A DNA stretch of 21,711 nucleotides. Origin: an archaeon. Lineage in GTDB: Archaea; Nanobdellota; Nanobdellia; SCGC-AAA011-G17; GW2011-AR17. The position numbers and the translations under genes are program-made. Numbering within the stretch: position 1 is the stretch's first letter; every line of letters starts with the position of its first letter. Below, in pieces: positions 1 through 7,138 of the stretch. The stretch spans positions 1 to 21,711 of the forward strand of contig JAHFJF010000001.1 of NCBI GenBank assembly GCA_023245975.1, given 5' to 3'. Below the pieces are notes generated by a model that was not told the origin of the DNA, searched no databases, and saw only the letters and a program-made list of their open reading frames with translations.

Positions 1-332
1 TGGGCATGCATGTCTATCTTGCCAAGTTTCTCTCCAGTTAGTTTAGAAATCAATTTAGAAAAATCTTTTGAAGAAAAGAGCCCGTAAAAAAGTTGTATTG
101 TTTCATTCTTAGAAGAAAAGAGTTCATTTGTCTGGTGAAAGGAAAATAGATCTATATCCTTTCTTTCGAATTTCTCTTTAAGCACGGCTGCCTTGAACTT
201 TAAAAGTCCCTTTTCTTTGAAAAAATCTTTTAAGACAAGATGCCGGTATGGCTTGGCTTTCTGGAAAGACTTTTTAAGGTTTTTCTGGAAAGAAGCATCC
301 AGATATTTTCGTTGTACCCATTCTTCAAGCAT
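1..332 (-). CDS. Tpa1/OGFOD1-like 2OG-Fe(II) oxygenase, N-terminal part (cut by window edge)
   Basis: The reading frame starts at ATG 332-330 (an in-frame stop lies 18 bases upstream) and stays open to base 1, giving 110 residues. The segment RHLVLKDFF (about residues 30-38), then DLFSFHQTNEL (about 60-70), then LISKLTGEKL and IDMHA follow the same order as the N-terminal half of the Tpa1/OGFOD1/Ofd1 prolyl-hydroxylase family (a 'DLYxFxQTxDL' segment followed by 'LTG..l..IDM'). Members of that family hydroxylate a proline of ribosomal protein uS12, and others act in oxygen sensing. The iron-binding HxD...H residues would lie beyond the edge, so activity cannot be judged. It is divergent from another 2OG oxygenase gene, with 65 bases between them carrying TATA-like sequence. 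The family call rests on remembered motif patterns; a substrate role in ribosomes is inference. Confidence 0.6.
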   Translation of the reverse strand, partial: MLEEWVQRKYLDASFQKNLKKSFQKAKPYRHLVLKDFFKEKGLLKFKAAVLKEKFERKDIDLFSFHQTNELFSSKNETIQLFYGLFSSKDFSKLISKLTGEKLGKIDMHA

Positions 333-354
333 ATTTGTAAGAAGCTGCTATGTG

Positions 355-373
355 TTTATAAAAATATTTATAT
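355..373. promoter_or_regulatory. Divergent TATA region between two oxygenase genes
   Basis: An A/T-only stretch reading TTTATAAAAATATTTATAT lies about 25 bases from both the plus-strand start at 398 and the minus-strand start at 332. TTTATAAA-type sequence faces each way, so both genes may be transcribed leaderless from a shared promoter block. Confidence 0.5.
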
Positions 374-397
374 ACGACCATGATTTCTTCCTAGAAA

Positions 398-1147
398 ATG
401 CACCTCAAGCCAGAACAGATTGACGCATTCTACAAAATAGGATATTTTACGCAAGAGGATGTCTTTTCCAAAGAAGAGGTTAAGGAAATTAGCATGGCAA
501 TTGGACGCCTGCAAAAAATTGCTGAAAGCTTGGAAGGTAAAGTGATGCATAATGGCAGCCAATTTGTAGTAACTGACCACCAAATACGCAGGGTTGTATG
601 GTGCGGTGCTGCAGAACCAATATTGCTGCATTATGGGCAAGATAAGAGATTAACATCAATTGCCAGCGAAATCCTTGGTAGCAGGCAAATGAACCAATTA
701 ATCAACCAAATCCATTTCAAGCTGCCAAATGATGGAGTAATCTATCCGTTCCATCAAGACAGCAGGCATCGCCAATACGGGACAGAATTCTGGAATGATG
801 TAAATGGAAAGGGAAGCTATGTCCAGATAGTTACTGCAATAGATAAAGTGACAGAAGATAATGGCCCAATGCTTTTCATACCTGGGAGCTGCAAATATGG
901 GCATTTAGGATTGCCTTACGATGAAAACCAACAAACAGTTTCTTCTTATGTAGATATTAAAAAGGCTGTGCCAGTTTTAATGAAACCAGGAAGCATTGCT
1001 GCATTTGGTCCATATACTATTCATGGCAGTTTGCCAAATACATCAGAAAAGCCAAGAAGGGCATTCATAAATGGTTTTGCATATCCTGGAGCAAACAAGG
1101 CCGTATATCCTGGTAAAGGTTCTGGAGCATTAATTTCTTTAGAATAA
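398..1147 (+). CDS. Phytanoyl-CoA dioxygenase (PhyH) family 2OG-Fe(II) oxygenase
   Basis: A 249-residue protein of normal length for the PhyH family of non-heme iron, 2-oxoglutarate-dependent oxygenases. The metal triad is visible: H119 and D121 (FHQD), then H209 (TIHGSLPNTS). R220, eleven residues after the distal histidine, is the expected 2-oxoglutarate carboxylate ligand. The segment DNGPMLFIPGSCKYGHL (about 154-170) is the usual PhyH strand-turn before the distal half. The substrate cannot be read from sequence; PhyH proteins act on lipids, small metabolites and halogenation substrates, so the name is a family label only. The gene is probably leaderless, with an AT-rich TATA block about 25 bases upstream. 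Its TAA is three bases from the 3' end of the converging tRNA-Thr gene. The enzyme needs O2, so the host meets oxygen at least at times. Confidence 0.85.
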   Translation: MHLKPEQIDAFYKIGYFTQEDVFSKEEVKEISMAIGRLQKIAESLEGKVMHNGSQFVVTDHQIRRVVWCGAAEPILLHYGQDKRLTSIASEILGSRQMNQLINQIHFKLPNDGVIYPFHQDSRHRQYGTEFWNDVNGKGSYVQIVTAIDKVTEDNGPMLFIPGSCKYGHLGLPYDENQQTVSSYVDIKKAVPVLMKPGSIAAFGPYTIHGSLPNTSEKPRRAFINGFAYPGANKAVYPGKGSGALISLE

Positions 1148-1150
1148 CAG

Positions 1151-1223
1151 AGCCTCTGGAGGGATTTGAACCCTCGACCTGCTGATTACAAGTCAGCTGC
1201 GCTACCAACTGCGCTACAGAGGC
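1151..1223 (-). tRNA. tRNA-Thr (anticodon TGT)
   Basis: A 73-base cloverleaf: acceptor GCCTCTG with CAGAGGC and discriminator T; D-stem GCGC/GCGC; anticodon stem GCTGA/TCAGC with loop CTTGTAA, so anticodon TGT (Thr); T-stem GAGGG/CCCTC with loop TTCAAAT. No intron, and CCA is not encoded. Discriminator U is usual for archaeal tRNA-Thr. The 3' end lies three bases from the stop codon of the converging PhyH gene. Confidence 0.95.
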
Positions 1224-1300
1224 ATAACCGTCAACGCAGAAAAGAAACCATAACTTAAAAGCTTTGTTATAATCTAAAAATCAAACTGCCTTCAATAAAT

Positions 1301-1870
1301 TCAAAGTCTCTGAAGCATCCTTATCTCACAAACAGATAATGGGTATACCTTCTTCAGTTCGCTTCTAAGGTTCCTTTGCAATTCAGTGCTTACAGCCATT
1401 ACTATCAATTCAGCGAAGGTTTTCTCTTTAGCAAGGGCCGTCAATGCTTCCCTGGCTTTTTTCCTTAGAAGAGTCAGTTTGCTATTCTGTGTCATTGCTT
1501 TTGTAACAAATAAAGGTTTAATCATCGCCCTGACATTATCTTTAGTCTCAACCATGAAAGCATCATCCATTTTTTCCTTTGCTTTCTTAATCAGCCTTTT
1601 TATATGCACAGTTGGCAACTCATATTTCATGCTTATAGTATGTGCTTCATGGTTTATTACTTGATTGACCTTGAACGTTAGATTATAGCTCTGCTTTTTC
1701 GGATCCCTTGTCAATGTCATAAGGTTAACAATGACAGTCCTTCCAACTACTGTTTCAGGCTCGAATGCAGGTGTCTCTCCCAATACTAAATTATTAAATT
1801 CTTTAGGGGCAATCAATGTAAGCCATTTCTTCTTTTTCTTTATTATTTTTTGCGATGTTTTTTCAGCCAT
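1301..1870 (-). CDS. rps1e: 30S ribosomal protein eS1 (S3Ae)
   Basis: Archaeal/eukaryotic small-subunit protein eS1 (S3Ae), on the platform near the mRNA exit. The start MAEKTSQK followed by a lysine run and KKWLTLIAPKEFNN is typical, as are VGRTV, LTRDPKKQ (about residues 52-59) and the C-terminal ELKKVYPLSVCEIRMLQ. The length of 189 residues is close to the usual archaeal size of about 200. I chose ATG 1870; a GTG at 1879, whose last two bases begin the upstream uS15 stop codon, would add MIK and is possible. It lies five bases behind uS15 and is almost certainly cotranscribed with it. Confidence 0.95.
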   Translation of the reverse strand: MAEKTSQKIIKKKKKWLTLIAPKEFNNLVLGETPAFEPETVVGRTVIVNLMTLTRDPKKQSYNLTFKVNQVINHEAHTISMKYELPTVHIKRLIKKAKEKMDDAFMVETKDNVRAMIKPLFVTKAMTQNSKLTLLRKKAREALTALAKEKTFAELIVMAVSTELQRNLRSELKKVYPLSVCEIRMLQRL

Positions 1871-1875
1871 TTTAA

Positions 1876-2331
1876 TCACTCAATCAATAATTTTGCCTTT
1901 GTTGGGTCAAACTTCCAGCCCTGCGGCAATTTACCTACACGCATATAGTATTTAGCTAATTTCCCTAATTTAGATTCTGTCAATTGCAAGCCCCTCTTTG
2001 CGGGCATGTCATGATGATTCGCATCAAAATGCTTTGTAAGCTCTATATGCCTACGAACCAATGCCACCATGTCTTCGGGCAACTTAGTCATAGCATTATG
2101 TTCTCTTAATATCTCTGTTATTGATTTGCCTACTACGCTCTTTACGTCAGGTATTCCGTAAGAATCCCTCAATGTCAATCCAACCATGCTTGGTGACAAT
2201 CCTGTCTTTGATAACTTAAGAATAAGCTGCTCTACTTCTTTAGGTTTGTAAGAAAGCCATGAAGGGACCTTTCGCTCGACAGGCTTTCTGCTGCCAGCCT
2301 TGCCCCTTGCCCTTGAATACATCTTTGACAT
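1876..2331 (-). CDS. rps15: 30S ribosomal protein uS15
   Basis: A 151-residue archaeal-type uS15, with the N-terminal extension (SRARGKAGSRKPVERKVPSWL) absent from the bacterial protein of about 89 residues. The rRNA-binding helical core has LTLRDSYGIPDVKSV (about 52-66), HNAMTKLPEDMVALVRRHIELTKH (about 88-111) and the C-terminal LAKYYMRVGKLPQGWKFDP. uS15 is a primary binder of the central domain of 16S rRNA. Unlike many genes here, it has a Shine-Dalgarno site, GGAGA, six bases before the ATG, and a TATA-like element about 70 bases upstream, so the mRNA has a leader. It heads the two-gene operon with eS1. Confidence 0.96.
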   Translation of the reverse strand: MSKMYSRARGKAGSRKPVERKVPSWLSYKPKEVEQLILKLSKTGLSPSMVGLTLRDSYGIPDVKSVVGKSITEILREHNAMTKLPEDMVALVRRHIELTKHFDANHHDMPAKRGLQLTESKLGKLAKYYMRVGKLPQGWKFDPTKAKLLIE

Positions 2332-2337
2332 TTTTTA

Positions 2338-2342
2338 TCTCC
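2338..2342 (-). promoter_or_regulatory. Shine-Dalgarno site of the uS15 gene
   Basis: On the minus strand GGAGA precedes the uS15 ATG by six bases. It supports the chosen start and shows a leadered mRNA, in contrast to the leaderless genes nearby. Confidence 0.6.
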
Positions 2343-2400
2343 AGTATAAACCAGTCTTTAAGCCGGCGTATCCCTCGAATTAGAGGTAGGAACTTGTATC

Positions 2401-2410
2401 CGTTTATAAG
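2401..2410 (-). promoter_or_regulatory. TATA element for the uS15-eS1 operon
   Basis: Minus-strand CTTATAAACG lies about 70 bases before the uS15 start. Transcription would begin near 2376, leaving a leader of about 45 bases that includes the near-palindrome at 2373-2386. Inferred from sequence only. Confidence 0.45.
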
Positions 2411-2423
2411 CATTTCGGCAAGG

Positions 2424-2432
2424 TATTAAACC
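2424..2432 (+). promoter_or_regulatory. TATA element for the MFS-like gene
   Basis: TATTAAACC lies 23-31 bases before ATG 2455, the spacing expected for a leaderless archaeal transcript; no Shine-Dalgarno site is visible. Confidence 0.4.
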
Positions 2433-2454
2433 TAATCAAAACTTTTCAAAACCC

Positions 2455-3567
2455 ATGAGATTCAAGGCTTTCCATGTATTGATCATCTATACTTTAGCTG
2501 AAATGCTGGCATTCACTTTCTTCATGCCATATATATATAGCCTTGAGGTTAGCAATCTGTCTCTGCTGCTTTATTTCATTTTTGCTTATGTTAGTGCGAT
2601 AACATTGATTGCGCTTAGCAAAAGAATAGAGCCAAAAAGATTTATTATGATTGCTTTTTTTTTAAGGATACTAGTTGCTATTTCTATGGTTTTTTTCGCA
2701 AGCAATATTACTGTTCCAATAATAGGCATTATTTCTGGCACTACATTCTATTTTTTCTGGGTTCCATTGAATATCTCTTATTTTATTAGCAACAGCAATA
2801 AGCACGCAACAGAATCATGGAAATATTCTTTTGCAGCCCCGATTATAGGCATCATGATCCCTTCTTTAAGCGGGATTGTTTCTTCGTATTTCGGAATTCA
2901 ATCACTTTTCCTTGCAGCGATACCCTTGTATCTTTTAGGAATCTTTGTCGCATCAAGAACCGAATGGAAATCAATTGATTACAATCTTAAAGATTCATTA
3001 AAAAAGTTCTCCGGCTTGAGGACATTAAGTTTCATAGATGGTTTTTGGCAGCCCGCTTTCTTCATAGGCATTCCATTGGTAACAGCTAACTATTTGAAAA
3101 GCAGCTTGAAATTCGGCGGTTTCTATTCCTATTTAGGCATAGTGAGTACCATGGCAGCTTTCGTAATGGTTACTTATTCTGACAAATACAAAAAAAGAAA
3201 ATTATTTGTATATGTTGTTCCATTTCTATTAGCACTTGCATCTATAGCAATAGCATTCCATAATAGTTTCATTCAATGGACCATTCTTGCTGGAATCGCA
3301 TATTTCCTGCATCCCATGGCCGTTACGTTTTTCCTTGCCATGCTTCTTGACACTAAAAGCATTGAGATAATACCTGAATCTATGATCGCAAGGGAATATA
3401 TCTTGAATCTGGGAAGGGCATTTGGCACTATTGTCCTGATTTTATTTTCATTGTATGGAAACATACTCCATGGTTTTATTATACTTGGAAGCGCAATGCT
3501 AATCTCCCCATTCCTAATTAAATTAAAGCGCATATATGCATTCGAGGCTGGCAATGTACAAAATTAA
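2455..3567 (+). CDS. MFS-like multi-pass membrane transporter
   Basis: A very hydrophobic 370-residue protein with about 10-12 predicted membrane segments and no extra domain. Two positively charged loops sit at matching places in the two halves: SKRIEPKR (residues 55-62) and SDKYKKRK (242-249). They correspond to the cytoplasmic loops after helices 2 and 8 of major facilitator proteins, which supports an MFS-type pseudo-repeat. The canonical long MFS loop signature is not clear, so the family is moderately supported and the substrate unknown. The 3' end overlaps the probable truD start (3554) by 14 bases, implying cotranscription, although a functional link with a tRNA-modifying enzyme is not obvious. 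Confidence 0.65.
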   Translation: MRFKAFHVLIIYTLAEMLAFTFFMPYIYSLEVSNLSLLLYFIFAYVSAITLIALSKRIEPKRFIMIAFFLRILVAISMVFFASNITVPIIGIISGTTFYFFWVPLNISYFISNSNKHATESWKYSFAAPIIGIMIPSLSGIVSSYFGIQSLFLAAIPLYLLGIFVASRTEWKSIDYNLKDSLKKFSGLRTLSFIDGFWQPAFFIGIPLVTANYLKSSLKFGGFYSYLGIVSTMAAFVMVTYSDKYKKRKLFVYVVPFLLALASIAIAFHNSFIQWTILAGIAYFLHPMAVTFFLAMLLDTKSIEIIPESMIAREYILNLGRAFGTIVLILFSLYGNILHGFIILGSAMLISPFLIKLKRIYAFEAGNVQN

Positions 3568-4648
3568 GCAAATCCCAGAAGATTTTATAGTAAAAGAAAA
3601 CCTTTCTGTAAATATTGGCAATGGGAAATTCCTCTATTTTATCATGACTAAGAAAAATTGGGCGACACAGGTGGCTATTGAGAGGATTGCCTCAGCCTTG
3701 AGGGTAAATGAAAGGCGATTCTCTTATGCGGGGCAGAAAGACAAGAATGCAGTCACCTCACAGTATGTTGCTGTTGAAAATCTGCAGATTGATAGCCTAA
3801 AAAATGTTAAGATAAAAGATATAACTATAAAGCCTCTCGGTTATTCTGACAGGCCGATTAGGGTTGGTTCTGTCGATTCAAATCATTTCTCAATAACTGT
3901 GAGGAATATGGAAACTGAGCTTAAGGAAGTAAAGAATTTCTGCAATTATTATGATGACCAAAGGTTTGGTGGCATTAGACCTTCAAACGCAAAGATTGGA
4001 AAATTACTTGTGCAAGGAAAATTTGAGGAGGCATTGAAAAATTACCTTTGTTATCCATCTGAAGAAGAAACATCCGAGCATAAGACCTTCCGCAATGAAA
4101 TATTAAAGAAGTGGGGGGATTTCAAAAATATTAAAATACCGGGATATTTGCCGAACGAAAAGAAGGTAATTGCTTATCTAGCAAAAAATCCAAAAGATTT
4201 TATAGGCGCCATTAGGGTAGTTCCAAAAAGGATTTCAACATTGCTAGTCCAGTCATTCCAGTCATTGTTATTCAATCGGCTATTATCTAAACACGTAAAA
4301 GAGAATTTTGACAAATGCTACAAAATAAAAACAAATGTTGGGGAGTTTTATTGTACTGATGAATTTTTAGACAAAAAATTCCCATTGCCTGGCTACGATT
4401 GCACTGACGAAGAAGCAATTAAATTGCTGAAAGAAGAAAATGTTTCAATAGAAGATTTCAAGGTAAATAAGATACAGTATCTTTCATCAAGGACAACTTT
4501 CAGGGATGCAAGTATCAAATTAAATGATTTTAATCTAGGAAACATAGAAGACGATGAGATTAACAAAGGCAAAGAAAAGCGGGCAGTTTCTTTCAGTTTG
4601 CCTTCAGGAAGCTATGCAACAATTGTAATCAAATGCATGACAAGATAG
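3554..4648 (+). CDS. truD: tRNA pseudouridine(13) synthase TruD
   Basis: TruD converts U13 of tRNAs to pseudouridine; archaeal and eukaryal relatives (Pus7) also act on other positions. The family signature FSYAGQKDKNAVTSQ is at about residues 56-70 with catalytic D63, and YYDDQRFGGIRPSNAKIGK (about 133-150) matches the second conserved block. The C-terminal part ends with SFSLPSGSYATIVIKCM, as in the family. The length of 364 residues is usual. I chose ATG 3554 (MYKIKQIPEDF) rather than ATG 3536, because the 'I.x.PEDFxV.E' opening is the normal N-terminus; it overlaps the MFS-like gene by 14 bases. The stop codon directly abuts the 3' end of the converging tRNA-Glu gene. Confidence 0.93.
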   Translation: MYKIKQIPEDFIVKENLSVNIGNGKFLYFIMTKKNWATQVAIERIASALRVNERRFSYAGQKDKNAVTSQYVAVENLQIDSLKNVKIKDITIKPLGYSDRPIRVGSVDSNHFSITVRNMETELKEVKNFCNYYDDQRFGGIRPSNAKIGKLLVQGKFEEALKNYLCYPSEEETSEHKTFRNEILKKWGDFKNIKIPGYLPNEKKVIAYLAKNPKDFIGAIRVVPKRISTLLVQSFQSLLFNRLLSKHVKENFDKCYKIKTNVGEFYCTDEFLDKKFPLPGYDCTDEEAIKLLKEENVSIEDFKVNKIQYLSSRTTFRDASIKLNDFNLGNIEDDEINKGKEKRAVSFSLPSGSYATIVIKCMTR

Positions 4649-4723
4649 TACCCCGGCCGAGATTTGAACTCGGGTCTCCACCGTGAGAGGGTGGAATGAT
4701 TGACCGAACTACACCACCGGGGC
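4649..4723 (-). tRNA. tRNA-Glu (anticodon CTC)
   Basis: A 75-base cloverleaf: acceptor GCCCCGG against CCGGGGT, discriminator A; anticodon stem CCACC/GGTGG with loop CTCTCAC, so anticodon CTC (Glu); T-stem GAGTT-type arm with loop TTCAAAT. The D-arm GTGTAG...TCAT is the archaeal Glu/Gln form. The first acceptor pair is G1-U72 rather than the usual G1-C72. CCA is not encoded. The 3' end touches the truD stop codon with no intervening base. Confidence 0.93.
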
Positions 4724-4747
4724 GTCGAGGCTTTAAGGAAAACCTTC

Positions 4748-4757
4748 ATTTATAAGG
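4748..4757 (-). promoter_or_regulatory. TATA element for tRNA-Glu
   Basis: Minus-strand CCTTATAAAT lies 25-34 bases upstream of the tRNA-Glu 5' end, the position expected for an archaeal TATA box. Confidence 0.55.
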
Positions 4758-4821
4758 GTTTCGGGAATTAATTCTATCCGGGATTTAAGCCAAATTCCAG
4801 CCGCCATTAATTCAAAAAGGA

Positions 4822-4829
4822 ATATAAAC
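4822..4829 (+). promoter_or_regulatory. TATA element for the CPA2 antiporter gene
   Basis: ATATAAAC is 22-29 bases before ATG 4851, consistent with a leaderless transcript. No Shine-Dalgarno site is visible. Confidence 0.5.
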
Positions 4830-4850
4830 ATATTTCACCAAAATTAAAGT

Positions 4851-6542
4851 ATGGAATTGTCTTTATTGAGCCAGATTGGTTTAATCATCGTAGCAGCAAC
4901 AATTTTAGCAATTTTGGCATCAAAAACAAGGCAGCCGTTAATTTTAGCATATTTCCTTGCAGGCATTTTAATCGGGCCAGGAGTCCTGGGATATATTCAA
5001 GACCCAAAGCAATTGGAAGTACTATCTGAATTCGGCATTGCATTACTATTATTCATAATAGGCATGGAATTGGATGTATCAAGTTTCAAGGGGACAGGGG
5101 CATTATCTTCATTGATAGGTTTATTCCAGGTTGCATTTGGCATCGCACTTGGTTTCTTCATTTCAAGCTATTTCGGATTAACGCTAGTGGCTTCAGCAGT
5201 GATAGGATTAATTGCATCTTTATCCAGCACAATGATAGTGGCAAAAATGCTGAAAGACAAATTAGAATTGGATTCATTGCATGGGGAATTAGTATTAGGA
5301 ATCTTGATAGTTCAGGATGTATTGGCAATAATAGCCTTGTCATTGCTTACAATCCATGGAAATTTTACTTTAATGTCACTTTTCCCAGTTGTCTGGAAAG
5401 GGTTATTGCTTACATTGATTGGGATTATTCTGGCCAAGTTTGTCCTTCCATCATTTTTAGATGAGGCAACAAAGTCTACTGAATTATTATTCATCGGCTC
5501 ATTGACTATACTTTTCTCATTTGCAGCAATAGCAGCATATTTAGATTATTCAATTGCTATCGGTGCATTCATCGCCGGCATATCATTATCAAACACTCCA
5601 TTCATACACGAAATTTCAGGCAGGATTAGACCATTGAAAGATTTTTTCTTGACAATCTTCTTCGTTGTCATCGGCATAAACGTGGTCTTTTCTGACACTA
5701 GTTGGAGATTATTTTTGCTGTTATTATTTTTGGCGATGATGTTAAAGCCAATAGTAACATTCACGATAATGAAAATATTCTCTTACAGCAACAGGACTGC
5801 ATTTCTTTCTGGCACAGCGATCGCCCAAGTCAGCGAATTCTCGCTGGTAATTGCAGCAATAGCAATGCTTAACGGCATCCTTACTCCAAGGCAGTTCTCA
5901 GCAGTTACACTTTCAGCCATAGTTTCAATGACATTGTCTTCTTATGCAATTAAATATAACTCAGATATTTTTAATAAAATTGAAGGGATACTTTCCTCAT
6001 TAGATAGGCTAGGCGGCAAGGAAATAAGGGAATACAGGAATCTAAAAAAAGGAATAAGCGGGCACATAGTAGTTTTCGGCATGCACCGCATCGGCGAAAA
6101 AGTAGTAGATTCATTGACAGAAAATAAGAGAAAAATTCTTGTTGTCGATTACAGGCCTGAGAAGATAAAGGCATTGATTAAGAAGAAGATACAATGCATC
6201 TACAGTGATATCACTAACCCTTCTGTTTATGAGGAATTAAATCTCAAAAAAGCAAAGGCAGTAATATCAACTATAAGGAACTTCGAAGGGAATCTTCTAT
6301 TGATAAAAAGGGCAAGGAGGATTAACAAGACTATATTGATACTCATAGTTGCAAATTCCAATGAAGAAGCTATCAAATTATATGATAATGGCGCTGATTA
6401 CGTTGTAATTCCACTATCTGTTTCCGGAGAAAAGCTTTCAAATTATATTACGCACTTAAACCCTGAGCAAGTAAGAGCTTGGGGAAAGAAATATTATTCT
6501 GAGATTAAGTCAATAAAGCCTAATAATTATATCGAGGTTTAG
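4851..6542 (+). CDS. CPA2-family monovalent cation/H+ antiporter with TrkA-N (RCK) domain
   Basis: A 563-residue membrane antiporter exchanging K+ or Na+ for protons (KefB/KefC-like architecture). The first ~380 residues are about 12 membrane segments and carry family marks: RQPLILAYFLAGILIGPG near residue 27, LSEFGIALLLFIIGMELD near 58, and the Gln-Asp pair Q155-D156 (VQDVLA), typical of KefB/C-type exchangers. A cytoplasmic TrkA-N/RCK domain follows at about 403-520: HIVVFGMHRIGEKVV is the nucleotide-binding turn and KILVVDYRPEKI carries the ribose-binding acid. The turn reads G-M-H-R-I-G where G-x-G-x-x-G is usual, so the second glycine is missing and nucleotide affinity may differ. The gene stands alone behind a TATA element. 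Likely role: pH or ion homeostasis; the ion cannot be told. Confidence 0.88.
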   Translation: MELSLLSQIGLIIVAATILAILASKTRQPLILAYFLAGILIGPGVLGYIQDPKQLEVLSEFGIALLLFIIGMELDVSSFKGTGALSSLIGLFQVAFGIALGFFISSYFGLTLVASAVIGLIASLSSTMIVAKMLKDKLELDSLHGELVLGILIVQDVLAIIALSLLTIHGNFTLMSLFPVVWKGLLLTLIGIILAKFVLPSFLDEATKSTELLFIGSLTILFSFAAIAAYLDYSIAIGAFIAGISLSNTPFIHEISGRIRPLKDFFLTIFFVVIGINVVFSDTSWRLFLLLLFLAMMLKPIVTFTIMKIFSYSNRTAFLSGTAIAQVSEFSLVIAAIAMLNGILTPRQFSAVTLSAIVSMTLSSYAIKYNSDIFNKIEGILSSLDRLGGKEIREYRNLKKGISGHIVVFGMHRIGEKVVDSLTENKRKILVVDYRPEKIKALIKKKIQCIYSDITNPSVYEELNLKKAKAVISTIRNFEGNLLLIKRARRINKTILILIVANSNEEAIKLYDNGADYVVIPLSVSGEKLSNYITHLNPEQVRAWGKKYYSEIKSIKPNNYIEV

Positions 6543-6616
6543 GCTGCTGGAATTTTCACAACTTTCGATGGATTCAGTGATACTTACGGGATTTTCAAAT
6601 AAAATCAGATTTTTAT

Positions 6617-7138
6617 TTGGATAGCTTTAAGAATCTTATAGGAATATTTGCTAAGATGTATAACTTAAAGAAAATAAAAGGAACTTTCAAAGGGATAATT
6701 GGAGAATGTTTATTTAAATCTACATCTAATTGGGTTTTTCTTACTAGATTCCATAATAGAAAATTCTTCTTTAATGCTTATCAGCAATTTCTTACTAAAG
6801 AACAAATCACTTTTCTAGATAATAATTGGTATTCTCTTGATGCCATAGAATGTTCATTCAAAGAAAGAAAAATTACCATTTACGAAATAAAAACTAAAAA
6901 CAAATATGCTTTCGATTTAGGATATAAGCCGAAAGCATCAGCATCAACAATAATTATATATGAAAAAGCACTAACACTTGGTTTTGTTGTTAAATCTGCA
7001 GAAGTAATTCTTTATGAAAACTGGAATTTCTGTGTTGAAATTAAAAATTATTCTAAAAATAATTATTGCATTGACAAGCCAAAGAAATATGATAAAGCTG
7101 TAATCCAGAATCCGGGCGGCATTATTAGTGAAAAATAG
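6617..7138 (+). CDS. Orphan protein with a PD-(D/E)XK nuclease-like motif
   Basis: I recognise no family with certainty. From TTG 6617 the protein has 173 residues; ATG 6656 (160 residues) is an alternative start and neither has a Shine-Dalgarno site. A pattern like the restriction-endonuclease-fold core is visible: GIIGECLF (E30), then D75 (SLDAIEC) and, after a charged turn, E90-I-K92 (ITIYEIKTKN). This spacing, D followed about 15 residues later by a beta strand ending E-x-K, is typical of PD-(D/E)XK enzymes, with the earlier glutamate as in resolvase-like members. No Cys/His zinc sites or membrane segments are seen. Codons are visibly A/T-richer than in the neighbouring antiporter gene. 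The last nine residues (NPGGIISEK) and stop lie inside a repeat shared with the tRNA-Gln region. Recent acquisition beside tRNA genes is possible but unproven. Confidence 0.6.
   Translation: MDSFKNLIGIFAKMYNLKKIKGTFKGIIGECLFKSTSNWVFLTRFHNRKFFFNAYQQFLTKEQITFLDNNWYSLDAIECSFKERKITIYEIKTKNKYAFDLGYKPKASASTIIIYEKALTLGFVVKSAEVILYENWNFCVEIKNYSKNNYCIDKPKKYDKAVIQNPGGIISEK

Noticed and set aside
193..423. Plus-strand frame of 76 codons near the left edge
   Set aside because: It overlaps the oxygenase fragment on the other strand and runs into the PhyH start; its sequence has no family resemblance.
1151..1223. Possible integrated element bounded by tRNA-Thr
   Set aside because: No integrase gene and no second copy of the tRNA 3' end was found on either side.
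5158..5494. Minus-strand frames inside the antiporter gene
   Set aside because: Shadows of a membrane-protein coding frame, with no start signal.
6541..6556. AGGCTGCTGGAA shared with 15997-16012
   Set aside because: A 12-base match with a mismatch-containing extension is expected by chance several times in a window of this size; no flanking similarity.
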